The notes beneath the pieces were generated by a model that made no database searches, had not been told where the DNA came from, and worked only from the letters and a program-made list of their open reading frames with translations. From assembly GCF_016834655.1 (NCBI RefSeq), contig NZ_JAENHP010000001.1, positions 1,240,001 to 1,304,000 on the forward strand: a stretch of 64,000 nt of DNA. The letters run 5' to 3'. Shown one piece after another: positions 8,420 through 16,545 of the stretch. How positions within the stretch are numbered: position 1 is the stretch's first letter; the number at the start of each line of letters is the position of its first letter. The position numbers and the translations under genes were made by a program. Origin of the DNA: Paractinoplanes ovalisporus. GTDB taxonomy: Bacteria; Actinomycetota; Actinomycetes; Mycobacteriales; Micromonosporaceae.

Positions 8420-9551
8420 CCCGATCACGATCGTCGGCGGCGGGCTGGGCGGCCTGACGCTGGCCCGCGTGCTGCACGTGCACGGCATCCCGTCGACCGT
8501 TTACGAGCTGGAGGCCTCGCCCGAGGCGCGGACCCAGGGCGGCATGCTCGACATCCACGACTACAACGGCCAGCTCGCGATCCGGTCGGCCGGGCTGTTC
8601 GAGAAGTTCCAGGCGATCATCCACCCCGGCGGCGAGGCGATGCGGATCCTCGACCAGCACGGCACCGTGCACGCCGACGATCCGGACGACGGTGGCGGTG
8701 GCCGGCCCGAGGTCGACCGGGGCGACCTGCGCCGGATGCTGCTCGACTCGCTTCCCGACGGTACGGTCCGGTGGGGCCGCAAGCTCACGGCGGTGCGCGA
8801 CCTGGGTGGTGGCGGGCACGAGCTCACCTTCGCCGACGGGTCGACGGTCACCTCCGGCCTGCTCGTCGGGGCCGACGGCGCCTGGTCGCGGGTCCGCCCG
8901 CTGGTGTCGAGCGCCCTCCCCGCGTACACGGGAATGTCTTTCATCGAGACCGACCTGCACGACGCGGCCGTACGGCATCCCGCCGCGGCCCGCACCGCCG
9001 GGAGCGGCATGCTGTTCGCCCTCGGGGCCGGCCAGGGTTTTCTCGGCCACCTCGAGACCGACGGCAGCCTGCACCTCTACATCGCCCTCACCAAGCCCGC
9101 CGACTGGATCGACGCGGTCGACTGGGCCGACACCGCACGGGGCAAGGCGGTGCTGCTCGACGAGTTCCGCGACTGGGCGCCCGAACTCCGCGCGCTGATC
9201 ACCGAGGCCGACTCCGCGCTGGTCCCGCGCACCATCAACGCTCTGCCCGCCGACCATCGCTGGGCGCGGGTTGCGGGCGTCACGCTGCTCGGCGACGCGG
9301 CCCACCTCATGTCCCCGTTCGCCGGCGAGGGGGCCAATCTTGCGATGTACGACGGTGCCCGGCTCGGTGAGGCGCTGGCCGCGCACCCGGACGACTTCGA
9401 GGGCGGTCTCGACGCGTACGAGGAAGCGCTGTTCCCCCGCAGCCAGGAGGCGGCCGAGGAGGCTGCCCGCAACCTCGCGCTCTGCTTCGACGACCGGGCG
9501 CCGCAGAGTCTGATCGAGCAGTTCGCCGCGTACGAGGCGGCCGCCCGGTGA
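8412..9551 (+). CDS. FAD-dependent monooxygenase, TetX-like
   Basis: A 379-residue flavoprotein hydroxylase. The FAD motif GGGLGG is at residues 9-14, the middle motif is LVGADGAWSRVR, and GDAAHLMSPFAGEGANLAMYDG is the C-terminal FAD/ribityl motif. The stretch GGMLDIHDYNGQLAIRSAGL and the RPEVDRGDLRRMLLDSLPDG segment follow the layout of TetX and relatives. ATG 8412 is chosen because GGAG at 8402-8405 is well spaced; ATG 8406 is an alternative. It forms an operon with the upstream TetR. Tetracycline degradation is possible by family resemblance but not shown; many such enzymes act on other aromatics. Confidence 0.9.
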   Translation: MTDPITIVGGGLGGLTLARVLHVHGIPSTVYELEASPEARTQGGMLDIHDYNGQLAIRSAGLFEKFQAIIHPGGEAMRILDQHGTVHADDPDDGGGGRPEVDRGDLRRMLLDSLPDGTVRWGRKLTAVRDLGGGGHELTFADGSTVTSGLLVGADGAWSRVRPLVSSALPAYTGMSFIETDLHDAAVRHPAAARTAGSGMLFALGAGQGFLGHLETDGSLHLYIALTKPADWIDAVDWADTARGKAVLLDEFRDWAPELRALITEADSALVPRTINALPADHRWARVAGVTLLGDAAHLMSPFAGEGANLAMYDGARLGEALAAHPDDFEGGLDAYEEALFPRSQEAAEEAARNLALCFDDRAPQSLIEQFAAYEAAAR

Positions 9552-9565
9552 CGCTTCCCCTTTAT

Positions 9566-9580
9566 GCTCTCTAGTAGAGC
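9566..9580. promoter_or_regulatory. Short inverted repeat upstream of MFS gene
   Basis: GCTCT and AGAGC flank CTAGT, in an unusually AT-rich 25-base stretch that ends at the ribosome-binding site TTGGAGG (9584-9590). It could be an operator over the transcript start of the MFS gene, giving it its own control apart from the TetR operon. Confidence 0.4.
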
Positions 9581-9594
9581 TTATTGGAGGCCTC

Positions 9595-10845
9595 ATGCGC
9601 GGTTCGGATGTGCAGGCGGCGGTGGCCCAGGCCGCGATCGGTGTCGTGCTGACCGGGTTGGGTGCCCTCCTGGTTCTGACCGCGCGTGACCTGGACATCC
9701 CCGTGGAACGCCTGGCCGGCATGTCGGCCGGGGTGGGAGTCGGCCTGCTGGCGGTCGGCGCGGCCGGGCCATGGCTGCTGCGCCGGGGTCCGCATCCTTC
9801 TCTCCGCGCCGGGGCGGTCGCGATGGCTGCGGGGTGCGTGGTCTTCGCGCTCGCTCCGACTTTGCTGGTGGCGATCGCCGGGGTGCTGCTGCTGGGTGCG
9901 GGCGGGGCCGCCCTGATCATGGTGACCCCGGCTCTGGTGACGGGCGAGGACATGGCGGTGCGGTTCACGCGGGTGATCGCCGTGGGCAGCGCTTGCGCTC
10001 TGCTGGCGCCGCTCGCGATCGGCGCGCTCGATGCCACCGGTGTCACCGGACGCCTCATCCTGTTGCCGCTCGTCGTTCCGTTGCTGGCACTGGCGTTCAG
10101 CCGTCCTGCGCACTCATCTGAGCCCCAACCGACCGCCGCGCCCTCGACCGAACCCCACCCAACCGAACCACGCCCGGCCGCCACCAGCTCCGCTGCCGCC
10201 CACACAGCCGTCACCAGCCCAGCTTCCGCCCGCTCCATCACCGCACGCCCCACCCATGCGCGCGGGGCCGAGCCGCGCCCGGGCCGCCCGCGGGTGGGCA
10301 GCGCGGCGCGGCGGTGGAGCGGCATCGTCCTCGCGGTGTCGGTCGAGTTCTGCTTCACCGTCTGGGCCGTAGCGCGCCTGCGCGAGACCGGGGTCTCCCC
10401 CACCGTGGCGGCCCTGCTCGGCACCTCTTTCCCGGCCGGAATGGCCATCGGCCGTCTGGTGGCGGCCCCGCTCCTGCCGCGGATCCCCGCCGTGCCCATC
10501 GGCGGGGCCATCACCTGCGCCGCCGCCCTGGTCGTGGCCGCGAGCCAGAACCGCGCCATCGTGACCACCGCCCTGGTCGTGGCCGGAATCGGCGTCGCGA
10601 CGCTCTATCCGGTCACCGTCGCCGCCCTCGTCGACACGCCCGGCCTGGCCCGCCACCACGCCGTGTCGCTGAGCACCGTCGCCTCCGGAACCGCCATCCT
10701 CGCCGCCCCCACGGCCCTGGCCGCGATCGCCGGACACACCGGCCTGCGAGCCGCGTTCCTAGTGACAAGCCCCCTGATCGCGGCGGTCATCGCCGTCCAC
10801 GGCCTACGCCGCACTCCAGTGCCCGCCGCGGATCTTCCGGCCTGA
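9595..10845 (+). CDS. MFS transporter (CynX/NimT-like or drug efflux type)
   Basis: A 416-residue protein with about eleven to twelve hydrophobic segments split by a long central loop (about residues 178-240) that is rich in Pro, Ala and Thr and looks like low-complexity expansion (PTAAPSTEPHPTEPRPAATS). The ATG at 9595 follows GGAGG with ideal spacing. It lies 43 bases after the TetX-like monooxygenase on the same strand, so export of the monooxygenase's substrate or product is plausible. The substrate is not evident from sequence. Confidence 0.85.
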   Translation: MRGSDVQAAVAQAAIGVVLTGLGALLVLTARDLDIPVERLAGMSAGVGVGLLAVGAAGPWLLRRGPHPSLRAGAVAMAAGCVVFALAPTLLVAIAGVLLLGAGGAALIMVTPALVTGEDMAVRFTRVIAVGSACALLAPLAIGALDATGVTGRLILLPLVVPLLALAFSRPAHSSEPQPTAAPSTEPHPTEPRPAATSSAAAHTAVTSPASARSITARPTHARGAEPRPGRPRVGSAARRWSGIVLAVSVEFCFTVWAVARLRETGVSPTVAALLGTSFPAGMAIGRLVAAPLLPRIPAVPIGGAITCAAALVVAASQNRAIVTTALVVAGIGVATLYPVTVAALVDTPGLARHHAVSLSTVASGTAILAAPTALAAIAGHTGLRAAFLVTSPLIAAVIAVHGLRRTPVPAADLPA

Positions 10846-11064
10846 CACAACGCCAACGCCGGACACGCGAAACGCGCACCACGACACCGAACAGCGGGCG
10901 CTCCCTTCGTGACCGCCGCCCGGAACCGGCCATCGCTGCCGAGCAGATGCACGGCCGCGCAGGATTCGACATCCTTCGGCTTCATAACGGCATACACGCG
11001 TCGACCAAAGCTCGAGCGGAGAAATGACTCGTCGCCCGGGCGCAACCCGCATCATGCTGCTCGC

Positions 11065-11568
11065 ATGCTGTTGCGCAACGCTACGACGGCGGACCTGCCG
11101 GAACTCGTTGACGTCCAGGAAGCCGGTGCCCGGATCGCCCTCGCCCACGTCTTCCCCCAGGACGTCCATCCGTTCCCACGCGCCGCGATCCGGGGCCGCT
11201 GGGCTTCGGAGTTGGCAGACCCGGAGGTCGAGGTCTACGTCGCGGTAAGGCGAGAACCCACGATAGAGGGCTTCGCGGCAGTGCGGGTCAACGAACTTCT
11301 GCACTTCGGCACCGCCGTCGACACCTGGGGCACCGGGTTCGCCACCACCATCCACAGCGAGCTGGTCCAACGCCTGGCGCGTAGCGGCCGACCAACGGCA
11401 TGGCTCCGTGTCTTCGAACAGAACCATCGGGCGCGCCGGTTCTACGAGAAGATGGGCTGGACTCCGACGCAACGGCTCACCCGGAGCACCTACGCGCCGT
11501 ACCCGACCCTCATCGACTACGAAACCAGCCTGCCGGGCGCCGCTACGACCGGTCCAGGACAACGCTGA
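11065..11568 (+). CDS. GNAT-family N-acetyltransferase
   Basis: A 167-residue GNAT protein. It begins MLLRNATTADLPELVDVQEAG, has the central strand EVYVAVRREPTIEGFAAVRVNELLHFGT, and ends with the acceptor-side motif WLRVFEQNHRARRFYEKMGW. The acetyl-CoA pyrophosphate loop (normally Q/RxxGxG/A) is weak here: GTGFATTIHSELVQRLARSG occupies its place. The start ATG 11065 lacks a clear ribosome-binding site; longer in-frame extension from 10909 looks non-coding. The 219 bases upstream contain nothing recognised. The substrate is unknown. Confidence 0.82.
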   Translation: MLLRNATTADLPELVDVQEAGARIALAHVFPQDVHPFPRAAIRGRWASELADPEVEVYVAVRREPTIEGFAAVRVNELLHFGTAVDTWGTGFATTIHSELVQRLARSGRPTAWLRVFEQNHRARRFYEKMGWTPTQRLTRSTYAPYPTLIDYETSLPGAATTGPGQR

Positions 11569-11828
11569 CCGAGGTCGGCCCGGCCAAGCCGACCGAAACA
11601 GAAGTGCCGCCTGACCAGGGCCGAGAAAATGGTGATCCCCTGTCGTCAAGGGACTCACGACCGGCGAGAACCAGGCCACTTGGTCGAGTTCAACGGCGCC
11701 TGGTGCATGTTGTGACTCTGCGGGCACCAGCAAGACACCTCCACGGTTGCCCGAAGGAAACCGTGAACCGGGCCGGCGTGCGCCCCGTGGTGGCGGTGAA
11801 AGCCACACCGTCACCACGGAGGAACCTC

Positions 11829-12605
11829 ATGAAAATCCGCTCTCTTTTTGCCTCGTCGGTGCTGGCCGCCGCGTGCGCCGTTGCTCTCGGGGCCGCGCCG
11901 GCCCACGCGATCGTCGACGGTGACGTGGTCCCCGGCGGCTGGCAGGGCGACCCGGTGCCGGCCACCAACCCGTACGGCTTCGTCGGCCGGATGAGCATCG
12001 GCTGCACGGCCTCGCTGGTCGCGCCGACCGTGGCCTTGACCGCGGCGCACTGCGCGGGCGCGACCGGATCCACGGTCACCTTCGGCGAACTCAACGCCCA
12101 CCGCGACGGCGGTGAGGTTCGCACCGTGACCGGCACCAGCGACCTCGGTGACACCTGGACGCCGGGGGCGTCGATCCTGGTCATGCGGCTCGACCGGCCG
12201 GTCACCACGATCGCACCGGTGCGGCTGGCGGGGCCGGGCGACAGCGGGCTCTGGTCGGGCGGCAAGACGCTGACCGGTCTGGGCTGGGGCAGCATCGTCG
12301 ACCAGTGCCCGGGATCGCCTCAGATCCCGTCGGCGGAGTTGCGCTCGGCCGACCTGCGCATCGTCGACACGGCGGTTTCGGTCGGTGTCTACCGCAACAC
12401 GGCCAAGGTCCGGAGTGTGGCCGGGCACCCGGCGAAGGGAGACAGCGGCGGTCCGCTGATCGCCCGCGACGCCGCTGGTCAGCCCGTGCAGGTCGGGGTC
12501 TACCAGGCCACGGTCGGTGCCTGCGGGCGCGAGTACGCCAGCTACTACAACCGCATCTGGACGCAGAAGAAGCTGCGCGAGTTCGTGGAGGCGGAGCTGG
12601 CCTGA
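11829..12605 (+). CDS. Secreted trypsin-like (S1) serine protease homologue, catalytic Asp not conserved
   Basis: A 258-residue protein with a Sec signal peptide (about 1-27, ending APAHA) and an S1-type domain starting at IVDGDVV. His74 is in TAAHC and Ser206 in GDSGGPL. The strand that should carry the catalytic Asp (D-I-A-L-x-R-L) reads S-I-L-V-M-R-L, putting Ser115 at the Asp position. Cys pairs (Cys60/Cys75 and others) are kept. The ATG at 11829 follows GGAGGAAC. The 260 bases upstream hold no recognised gene. Activity may be reduced or use another carboxylate; the fold assignment is firm. Confidence 0.88.
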   Translation: MKIRSLFASSVLAAACAVALGAAPAHAIVDGDVVPGGWQGDPVPATNPYGFVGRMSIGCTASLVAPTVALTAAHCAGATGSTVTFGELNAHRDGGEVRTVTGTSDLGDTWTPGASILVMRLDRPVTTIAPVRLAGPGDSGLWSGGKTLTGLGWGSIVDQCPGSPQIPSAELRSADLRIVDTAVSVGVYRNTAKVRSVAGHPAKGDSGGPLIARDAAGQPVQVGVYQATVGACGREYASYYNRIWTQKKLREFVEAELA

Positions 12606-12624
12606 CGCCGTACGGGAACCGAGG

Positions 12625-12655
12625 TTGACTTCGAGAGCACTCGAAGGACCAGCAT
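12625..12655 (+). promoter_or_regulatory. MerR-type promoter: dyad in a 19-bp spacer
   Basis: TTGACT (12625-12630) and CAGCAT (12650-12655) are 19 bases apart. The dyad CTTCGAG-AGCA-CTCGAAG (12629-12646) sits in the spacer. An over-long spacer filled by a dyad is the hallmark of promoters twisted open by MerR-family activators. No merR gene is nearby, so the activator must act from elsewhere. Confidence 0.7.
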
Positions 12656-12662
12656 GCGGGGC

Positions 12663-13583
12663 ATGAGCGAAATCGTGCTGGGGGCCATGCTGTTCGGGAC
12701 CAGGATCGGCGAGCGGGAGTCGTTCGCGCTGCTCGATCGGTTTGTGGAACTGGGTGGGCGGTGGATCGACACGGCCGACAACTACGCGTTCTGGGAGCAC
12801 CCGTCGGGGCTCGGCGGGCACAGCGAACTGGTGATCGGCCGGTGGCTGGCGGCGCGGCCCGGCATGCGTGAGCGGGTGCTGATCAGCACCAAGGTGGGGG
12901 CCGAGCCGACCGATCCGCGGCTCGGGCTCGCGGCGATGGAGGGGCTGTCGGCGAAGACGGTCCGAGCAGCGCTGACCGGCAGCCTGCAGCGGCTCGGTGT
13001 CGATCACGTGGACATGTACTGGGCGCACGTCGAGGACCGGTCGGTGCCGCTCGCCGAGACGGCCGGTGTGTTCGAGGAGGTGCGCGCGGCGGGGCTCGCG
13101 CGGCGTACGGGGGCCTCGAACACACCGGCCTGGCGGGTCGAACAGGCCCGCGGTCTCGGCGCCGGCTGGTCGGCGCTTCAGCTGCGGCACTCGTACGCGC
13201 AACCCCGCCCCGGCGCGGCGCTGGAGTCCTGGTCCCATCGTCAGGTGTTTCCCGAGACCCTGGATTACGTACGGGCGACGAGCGGCCTGGATCTGTGGGC
13301 GTACTCGCCGCTCATCAACGGCGCGTACGGGCGGCCCGACCGTCCGCTGGAGGCGGCGTACGACCATCCGGGAACCACCCGCCGCCTGGCCACGCTGGTC
13401 GAGACGGCCCGTTCGCTCGGCGTCACCCAGAACCAGGTCGTGCTGGCGTGGCTGCTCGGCGGCGACCCCGAGGTGTTCCCGATCGTCGGCGCGAGCACCC
13501 CGCAGCGCCTCGACGAGGTGATGGCCGCCCGTGACGTCAAGCTCGACACGGCCGTACGGGAAAGCCTCGACGCCGCTTCCTGA
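12663..13583 (+). CDS. Aldo/keto reductase
   Basis: About 306 residues of AKR (beta/alpha)8 barrel. It has the catalytic Asp and Tyr in DTADNYAFW, the Lys in VLISTKVG, and the His in DMYWAHVED, plus the NADPH-binding C-terminal IVGASTPQRLDE. ATG 12663 is eight bases after the putative -10 element and would be the first codon of a leaderless transcript; ATG 12654 is an alternative that lies inside the -10 region. The family reduces aldehydes and ketones with NADPH. The MerR-type promoter suggests induction by electrophiles, metals or drugs. The MOSC fusion gene follows 18 bases downstream and is probably in the same operon. Confidence 0.9.
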   Translation: MSEIVLGAMLFGTRIGERESFALLDRFVELGGRWIDTADNYAFWEHPSGLGGHSELVIGRWLAARPGMRERVLISTKVGAEPTDPRLGLAAMEGLSAKTVRAALTGSLQRLGVDHVDMYWAHVEDRSVPLAETAGVFEEVRAAGLARRTGASNTPAWRVEQARGLGAGWSALQLRHSYAQPRPGAALESWSHRQVFPETLDYVRATSGLDLWAYSPLINGAYGRPDRPLEAAYDHPGTTRRLATLVETARSLGVTQNQVVLAWLLGGDPEVFPIVGASTPQRLDEVMAARDVKLDTAVRESLDAAS

Positions 13584-13601
13584 TCGGCGGAGGATGCTGG
13601 G

Positions 13602-15314
13602 GTGGCGGTGTTGCGGTCGGTCAACGTCGGGATGCCCAGGGATGTGCGGTGGCAGGGCCGCACCGTCCACACCGGCATCTGGAAACTTCCGGTCGACGGC
13701 CCGGCCGTGGTCCGCCGCCTCAACCTCGACGGCGACGGGCAGGGCGACCTCGGCGGCCACGGCGGTGAGATGCGGGCGGTGTTCGTCTACCAGCTCGGCT
13801 CGTACGAGCATTGGCAGCGGTTTCTGGGCCGCGACGATTTCTCGTACGGGCAGTTCGGCGAGAACTTCACGGTCGAGGGCCTGCCCGACGACGAGGTGTG
13901 CGTCGGCGACCGCTACCGGATCGGGACGGCCCTGTTCGAGGTGACTCAGCCGCGGGTGACCTGCTACCGGGTCGGCATCCGGACAGCCGAGCCCCGGATG
14001 CCGGCGCTGCTCGTGCAGCATCACCGGCCCGGCTTCTACTTCCGCGTGCTCGAGGAAGGCGAGGTCGAGGCCGGCGACGAGATCGTCAAGGTCGCCGACG
14101 GCCCGGAACGGATGACCGTGGCCGAGGTCGACGGCCTGCTCTACCTGCCCGGTCATCCGCGCGACCGGATCGAGCGGGCGCTGCGCATCCCCGCCCTCAG
14201 CCCGGGGTGGCAGGGTTCGTTCCGGGCCATGGTGAGCGGTCCGGCCAACGGCAACGCGGGTCTGGTCGAGGCCGCTCCCCCACCGGCGTGGTCCGGTTTC
14301 CGCCCGCTGCGGGTGACCGCGGTCGAGCCGGAGAGCAACACGATCACCTCGATCCGGTTGGCCGGTCCCGTGCCGGCGCCGCTTCCAGGCCAATTCCTGA
14401 CCGTACGGGTGAGGCCCGGTCTCGTCCGCAGCTACTCGCTGTCCGGGCCGCCGGACGGCACCGGTTACCGCATCAGCGTGAAGCAGGAACCGCACGGCGC
14501 GGCCAGCACTTTTCTGCACACCGGCCTGCACCCCGGCGACCTGCTCGACGTGGCCGCGCCCCGGGGGACCTTCGTGCTGCGCCCCGCCCCGACGCCGGTC
14601 CTGCTGGTCAGCGGCGGCGTCGGGGCGACCCCCGTGCTGTCGATGCTGCACGCGCTCGCCACGCAGCGGTCCGACCGCGAGGTGTGGTGGCTGCAGGCCG
14701 CCCGCGACGGCGCCGACCGTCCGTTCGCGACCGAGGCGGCCACGCTGCTGGCCGAGCTGCCGCACGCCCGTTCGCACATCTGGTTCAGCCGCCCCGGCGC
14801 CGGCGACCGGCCCGGCCGCGACTACGACAGTGCGGGCCGGCTGACCGCCTTGGAGGCACTTGGCCTCCCGCCGGACGCCGACGCCTACCTCTGCGGCCCG
14901 GCCGGCTTCCTCACGGACGTCACCACGGCGCTGGTCGAGGCCGGCGTCTCCGCGAACCGCATCCATACCGAGGTTTTCGGCGCGCTCTCCGGGCTGACCC
15001 CGGGCATCTCCGCGGCACCGGCCCGTCCCCCGCACGTTCCCACCGGCGAACCGGGGCGCGGCCCCGAGGTGTCGTTCGCGCGCAGCGGTCTGGCCGTGCC
15101 GTGGCCCGACGAGGGCGAGAGCCTGCTCGCGCTGGCCGAGGCGTGCGACGTGCCGGTGCGCTGGTCGTGCCGGATCGGTGTCTGCCACACCTGCGAAAGC
15201 GGCCTGCTGGCGGGCGAGGTCACCTACACCACCGAGCCCGTCGACCCACCGGCCGACGGCAACGTGCTGATCTGCTCGGCCCTGCCCCGTGGGCCCGTGG
15301 TGCTCGACCTCTGA
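13602..15314 (+). CDS. MOSC domain-ferredoxin reductase-[2Fe-2S] ferredoxin fusion
   Basis: A 570-residue fusion. Residues about 1-215 form a MOSC (YiiM-like) domain (GDGQGDLGGHGGEMRAVFVYQ, GENFTVEGL, and Cys in QPRVTCYRVG). Residues about 230-460 form an FAD/NAD(P) oxidoreductase (RSYSLSGPP, GGVGATPVLSML, YLCGPAGFL). The last about 85 residues form a plant-type [2Fe-2S] ferredoxin with CRIGVCHTC and a fourth Cys in LICSAL. Such proteins are self-contained electron-transfer chains for reducing N-hydroxylated or other substrates at a MOSC/Moco site; the substrate here is unknown. The GTG at 13602 follows GGAGG. It follows the aldo/keto reductase by 18 bases. Confidence 0.9.
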   Translation: MAVLRSVNVGMPRDVRWQGRTVHTGIWKLPVDGPAVVRRLNLDGDGQGDLGGHGGEMRAVFVYQLGSYEHWQRFLGRDDFSYGQFGENFTVEGLPDDEVCVGDRYRIGTALFEVTQPRVTCYRVGIRTAEPRMPALLVQHHRPGFYFRVLEEGEVEAGDEIVKVADGPERMTVAEVDGLLYLPGHPRDRIERALRIPALSPGWQGSFRAMVSGPANGNAGLVEAAPPPAWSGFRPLRVTAVEPESNTITSIRLAGPVPAPLPGQFLTVRVRPGLVRSYSLSGPPDGTGYRISVKQEPHGAASTFLHTGLHPGDLLDVAAPRGTFVLRPAPTPVLLVSGGVGATPVLSMLHALATQRSDREVWWLQAARDGADRPFATEAATLLAELPHARSHIWFSRPGAGDRPGRDYDSAGRLTALEALGLPPDADAYLCGPAGFLTDVTTALVEAGVSANRIHTEVFGALSGLTPGISAAPARPPHVPTGEPGRGPEVSFARSGLAVPWPDEGESLLALAEACDVPVRWSCRIGVCHTCESGLLAGEVTYTTEPVDPPADGNVLICSALPRGPVVLDL

Positions 15315-15329
15315 ACGGACACGGGCGCT

Positions 15330-16541
15330 TCAGCCCTCGAGCCGGTCGAGGATCGTCGCGGTGATTTTCGCGCTCAGCTCTTCGGTCGGGTTCTTCTGAT
15401 CGAGGAGTGCTGCCAGCCGGAGCGCGACGACCACGGCGGCCGTCCCGGCCTCGGGCAACGCCTCCGCTGCGGCGAGCAACGCGGTGGAGGCTGCGGCGCG
15501 GTCGTCCCCTCCGTCGTCATCCACGGTCCACCCGCCGCTGTCGATCCGGCTCCGCAGGAACAGCGCGGCCGCGAGCAGCAGCTGGTCGACGGGACGGGCG
15601 TCTTGTTCACCGTCAAGGGTGACCGCGAGTGCGACCAGTTCGTCGACGACATCGACGGCAGGCACTCGGAACGGCGGTCCCAGCAGTCGCGCCAACGCGG
15701 GAAGCGGTTCGCCTTCGCCGATCCGGTCACCGAACGCGGCCCGCAGGGTCTCCGCCGCCGGTGGAGCCGCCTGGTCCTTGCGCCGGTCACCCGGGCCGGA
15801 CCGATGTCCGGATCCCTCGTAGATCAACATTTGGGCAATGGCACCACGATGCGCCGCGTGTTCTCCCTGCACCGACTGAAGCGCCGTCGTCATCTGTACG
15901 AGCGCGTTGAAATCGAACCCGCTGCCACCGGCGCCGAACGAAGCGAGGAAAGTCCGCATGGCCTGGGCGACCTTGAGCAAAGTCCGCGCGGCGTCGACGA
16001 GCGCGGGATTGGTGGCCGTCGCCTCGACCTCGTTGAAGCATTCCACGGCTCGGTCGGCATCCGCGAGGAAGACGGCCGCCGAGCGACGGAGAAGAGACGG
16101 ATCGCCCTGGAGGCCCCGCGTTGCCCGGCCCAGCAGCAGCTGGCCGACCATGATGCGCCCGGAGTTGCGGAGCGTCGCCGGCAACGCGGTGTCAGGAAGT
16201 GATTCCTCGAGGAGGTCGATACCGCGGTCGCGATCGATGTCGGTGCCGCCGTGGGCCATGTGCCGAGTGCCGATCAACCATCCGAGCTGGCTTCCGACCT
16301 GGCTCCACAGCGTGTCACCGGGTGACAGGTAGCCATGAGCCTCCTCAACAACATCCACCGCTTCGTTCAGGAACGGGAGCCCGGACGCACTGCCAGGTCT
16401 TTCACGCCAGTAACGGTCGGCCAGATGGCTACCCAGCTCGAGGAGAGCACGAGTCCGTGCAGGGCCGCTCAGACGAGTGAGCCGCGTACGCAGCGCTGCG
16501 GCTTTCTCGTCGGCCGCAGACCCGGATCCGGCCGTGGTCAT
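15330..16541 (-). CDS. TPR-like helical protein, partner of CHAT gene
   Basis: A 403-residue, almost all-helical protein with TPR-like helix pairs (for example YLSPGDTLWSQVGSQLGWLIGTRH and ALVDAARTLLKVAQAMRTFL). It contains no recognisable catalytic motif. The ATG at 16541 lies four bases after the stop of the CHAT gene, so it is the second gene of that operon. The arrangement CHAT gene then TPR-like gene fits conflict-type loci of actinomycetes. The function is inferred only as a scaffold or sensor for the CHAT protein. The last part (EELSAKITATILDRLEG) is charged and ends 16 bases from the convergent MOSC fusion gene. Confidence 0.75.
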   Translation of the reverse strand: MTTAGSGSAADEKAAALRTRLTRLSGPARTRALLELGSHLADRYWRERPGSASGLPFLNEAVDVVEEAHGYLSPGDTLWSQVGSQLGWLIGTRHMAHGGTDIDRDRGIDLLEESLPDTALPATLRNSGRIMVGQLLLGRATRGLQGDPSLLRRSAAVFLADADRAVECFNEVEATATNPALVDAARTLLKVAQAMRTFLASFGAGGSGFDFNALVQMTTALQSVQGEHAAHRGAIAQMLIYEGSGHRSGPGDRRKDQAAPPAAETLRAAFGDRIGEGEPLPALARLLGPPFRVPAVDVVDELVALAVTLDGEQDARPVDQLLLAAALFLRSRIDSGGWTVDDDGGDDRAAASTALLAAAEALPEAGTAAVVVALRLAALLDQKNPTEELSAKITATILDRLEG

Positions 16542-16545
16542 CCGG

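Noticed and set aside
10846..11064. Coding extension of the GNAT gene to 10909
   Set aside because: The added residues are low-complexity and unlike GNAT N-termini; ATG 11065 gives the family start.
11811..15188. Open frame of 1,125 codons on the minus strand
   Set aside because: It lies opposite well-supported genes (S1 protease, aldo/keto reductase, MOSC fusion) and has the Arg/Gly/Pro/His-rich composition of an antisense shadow in high-G+C DNA.
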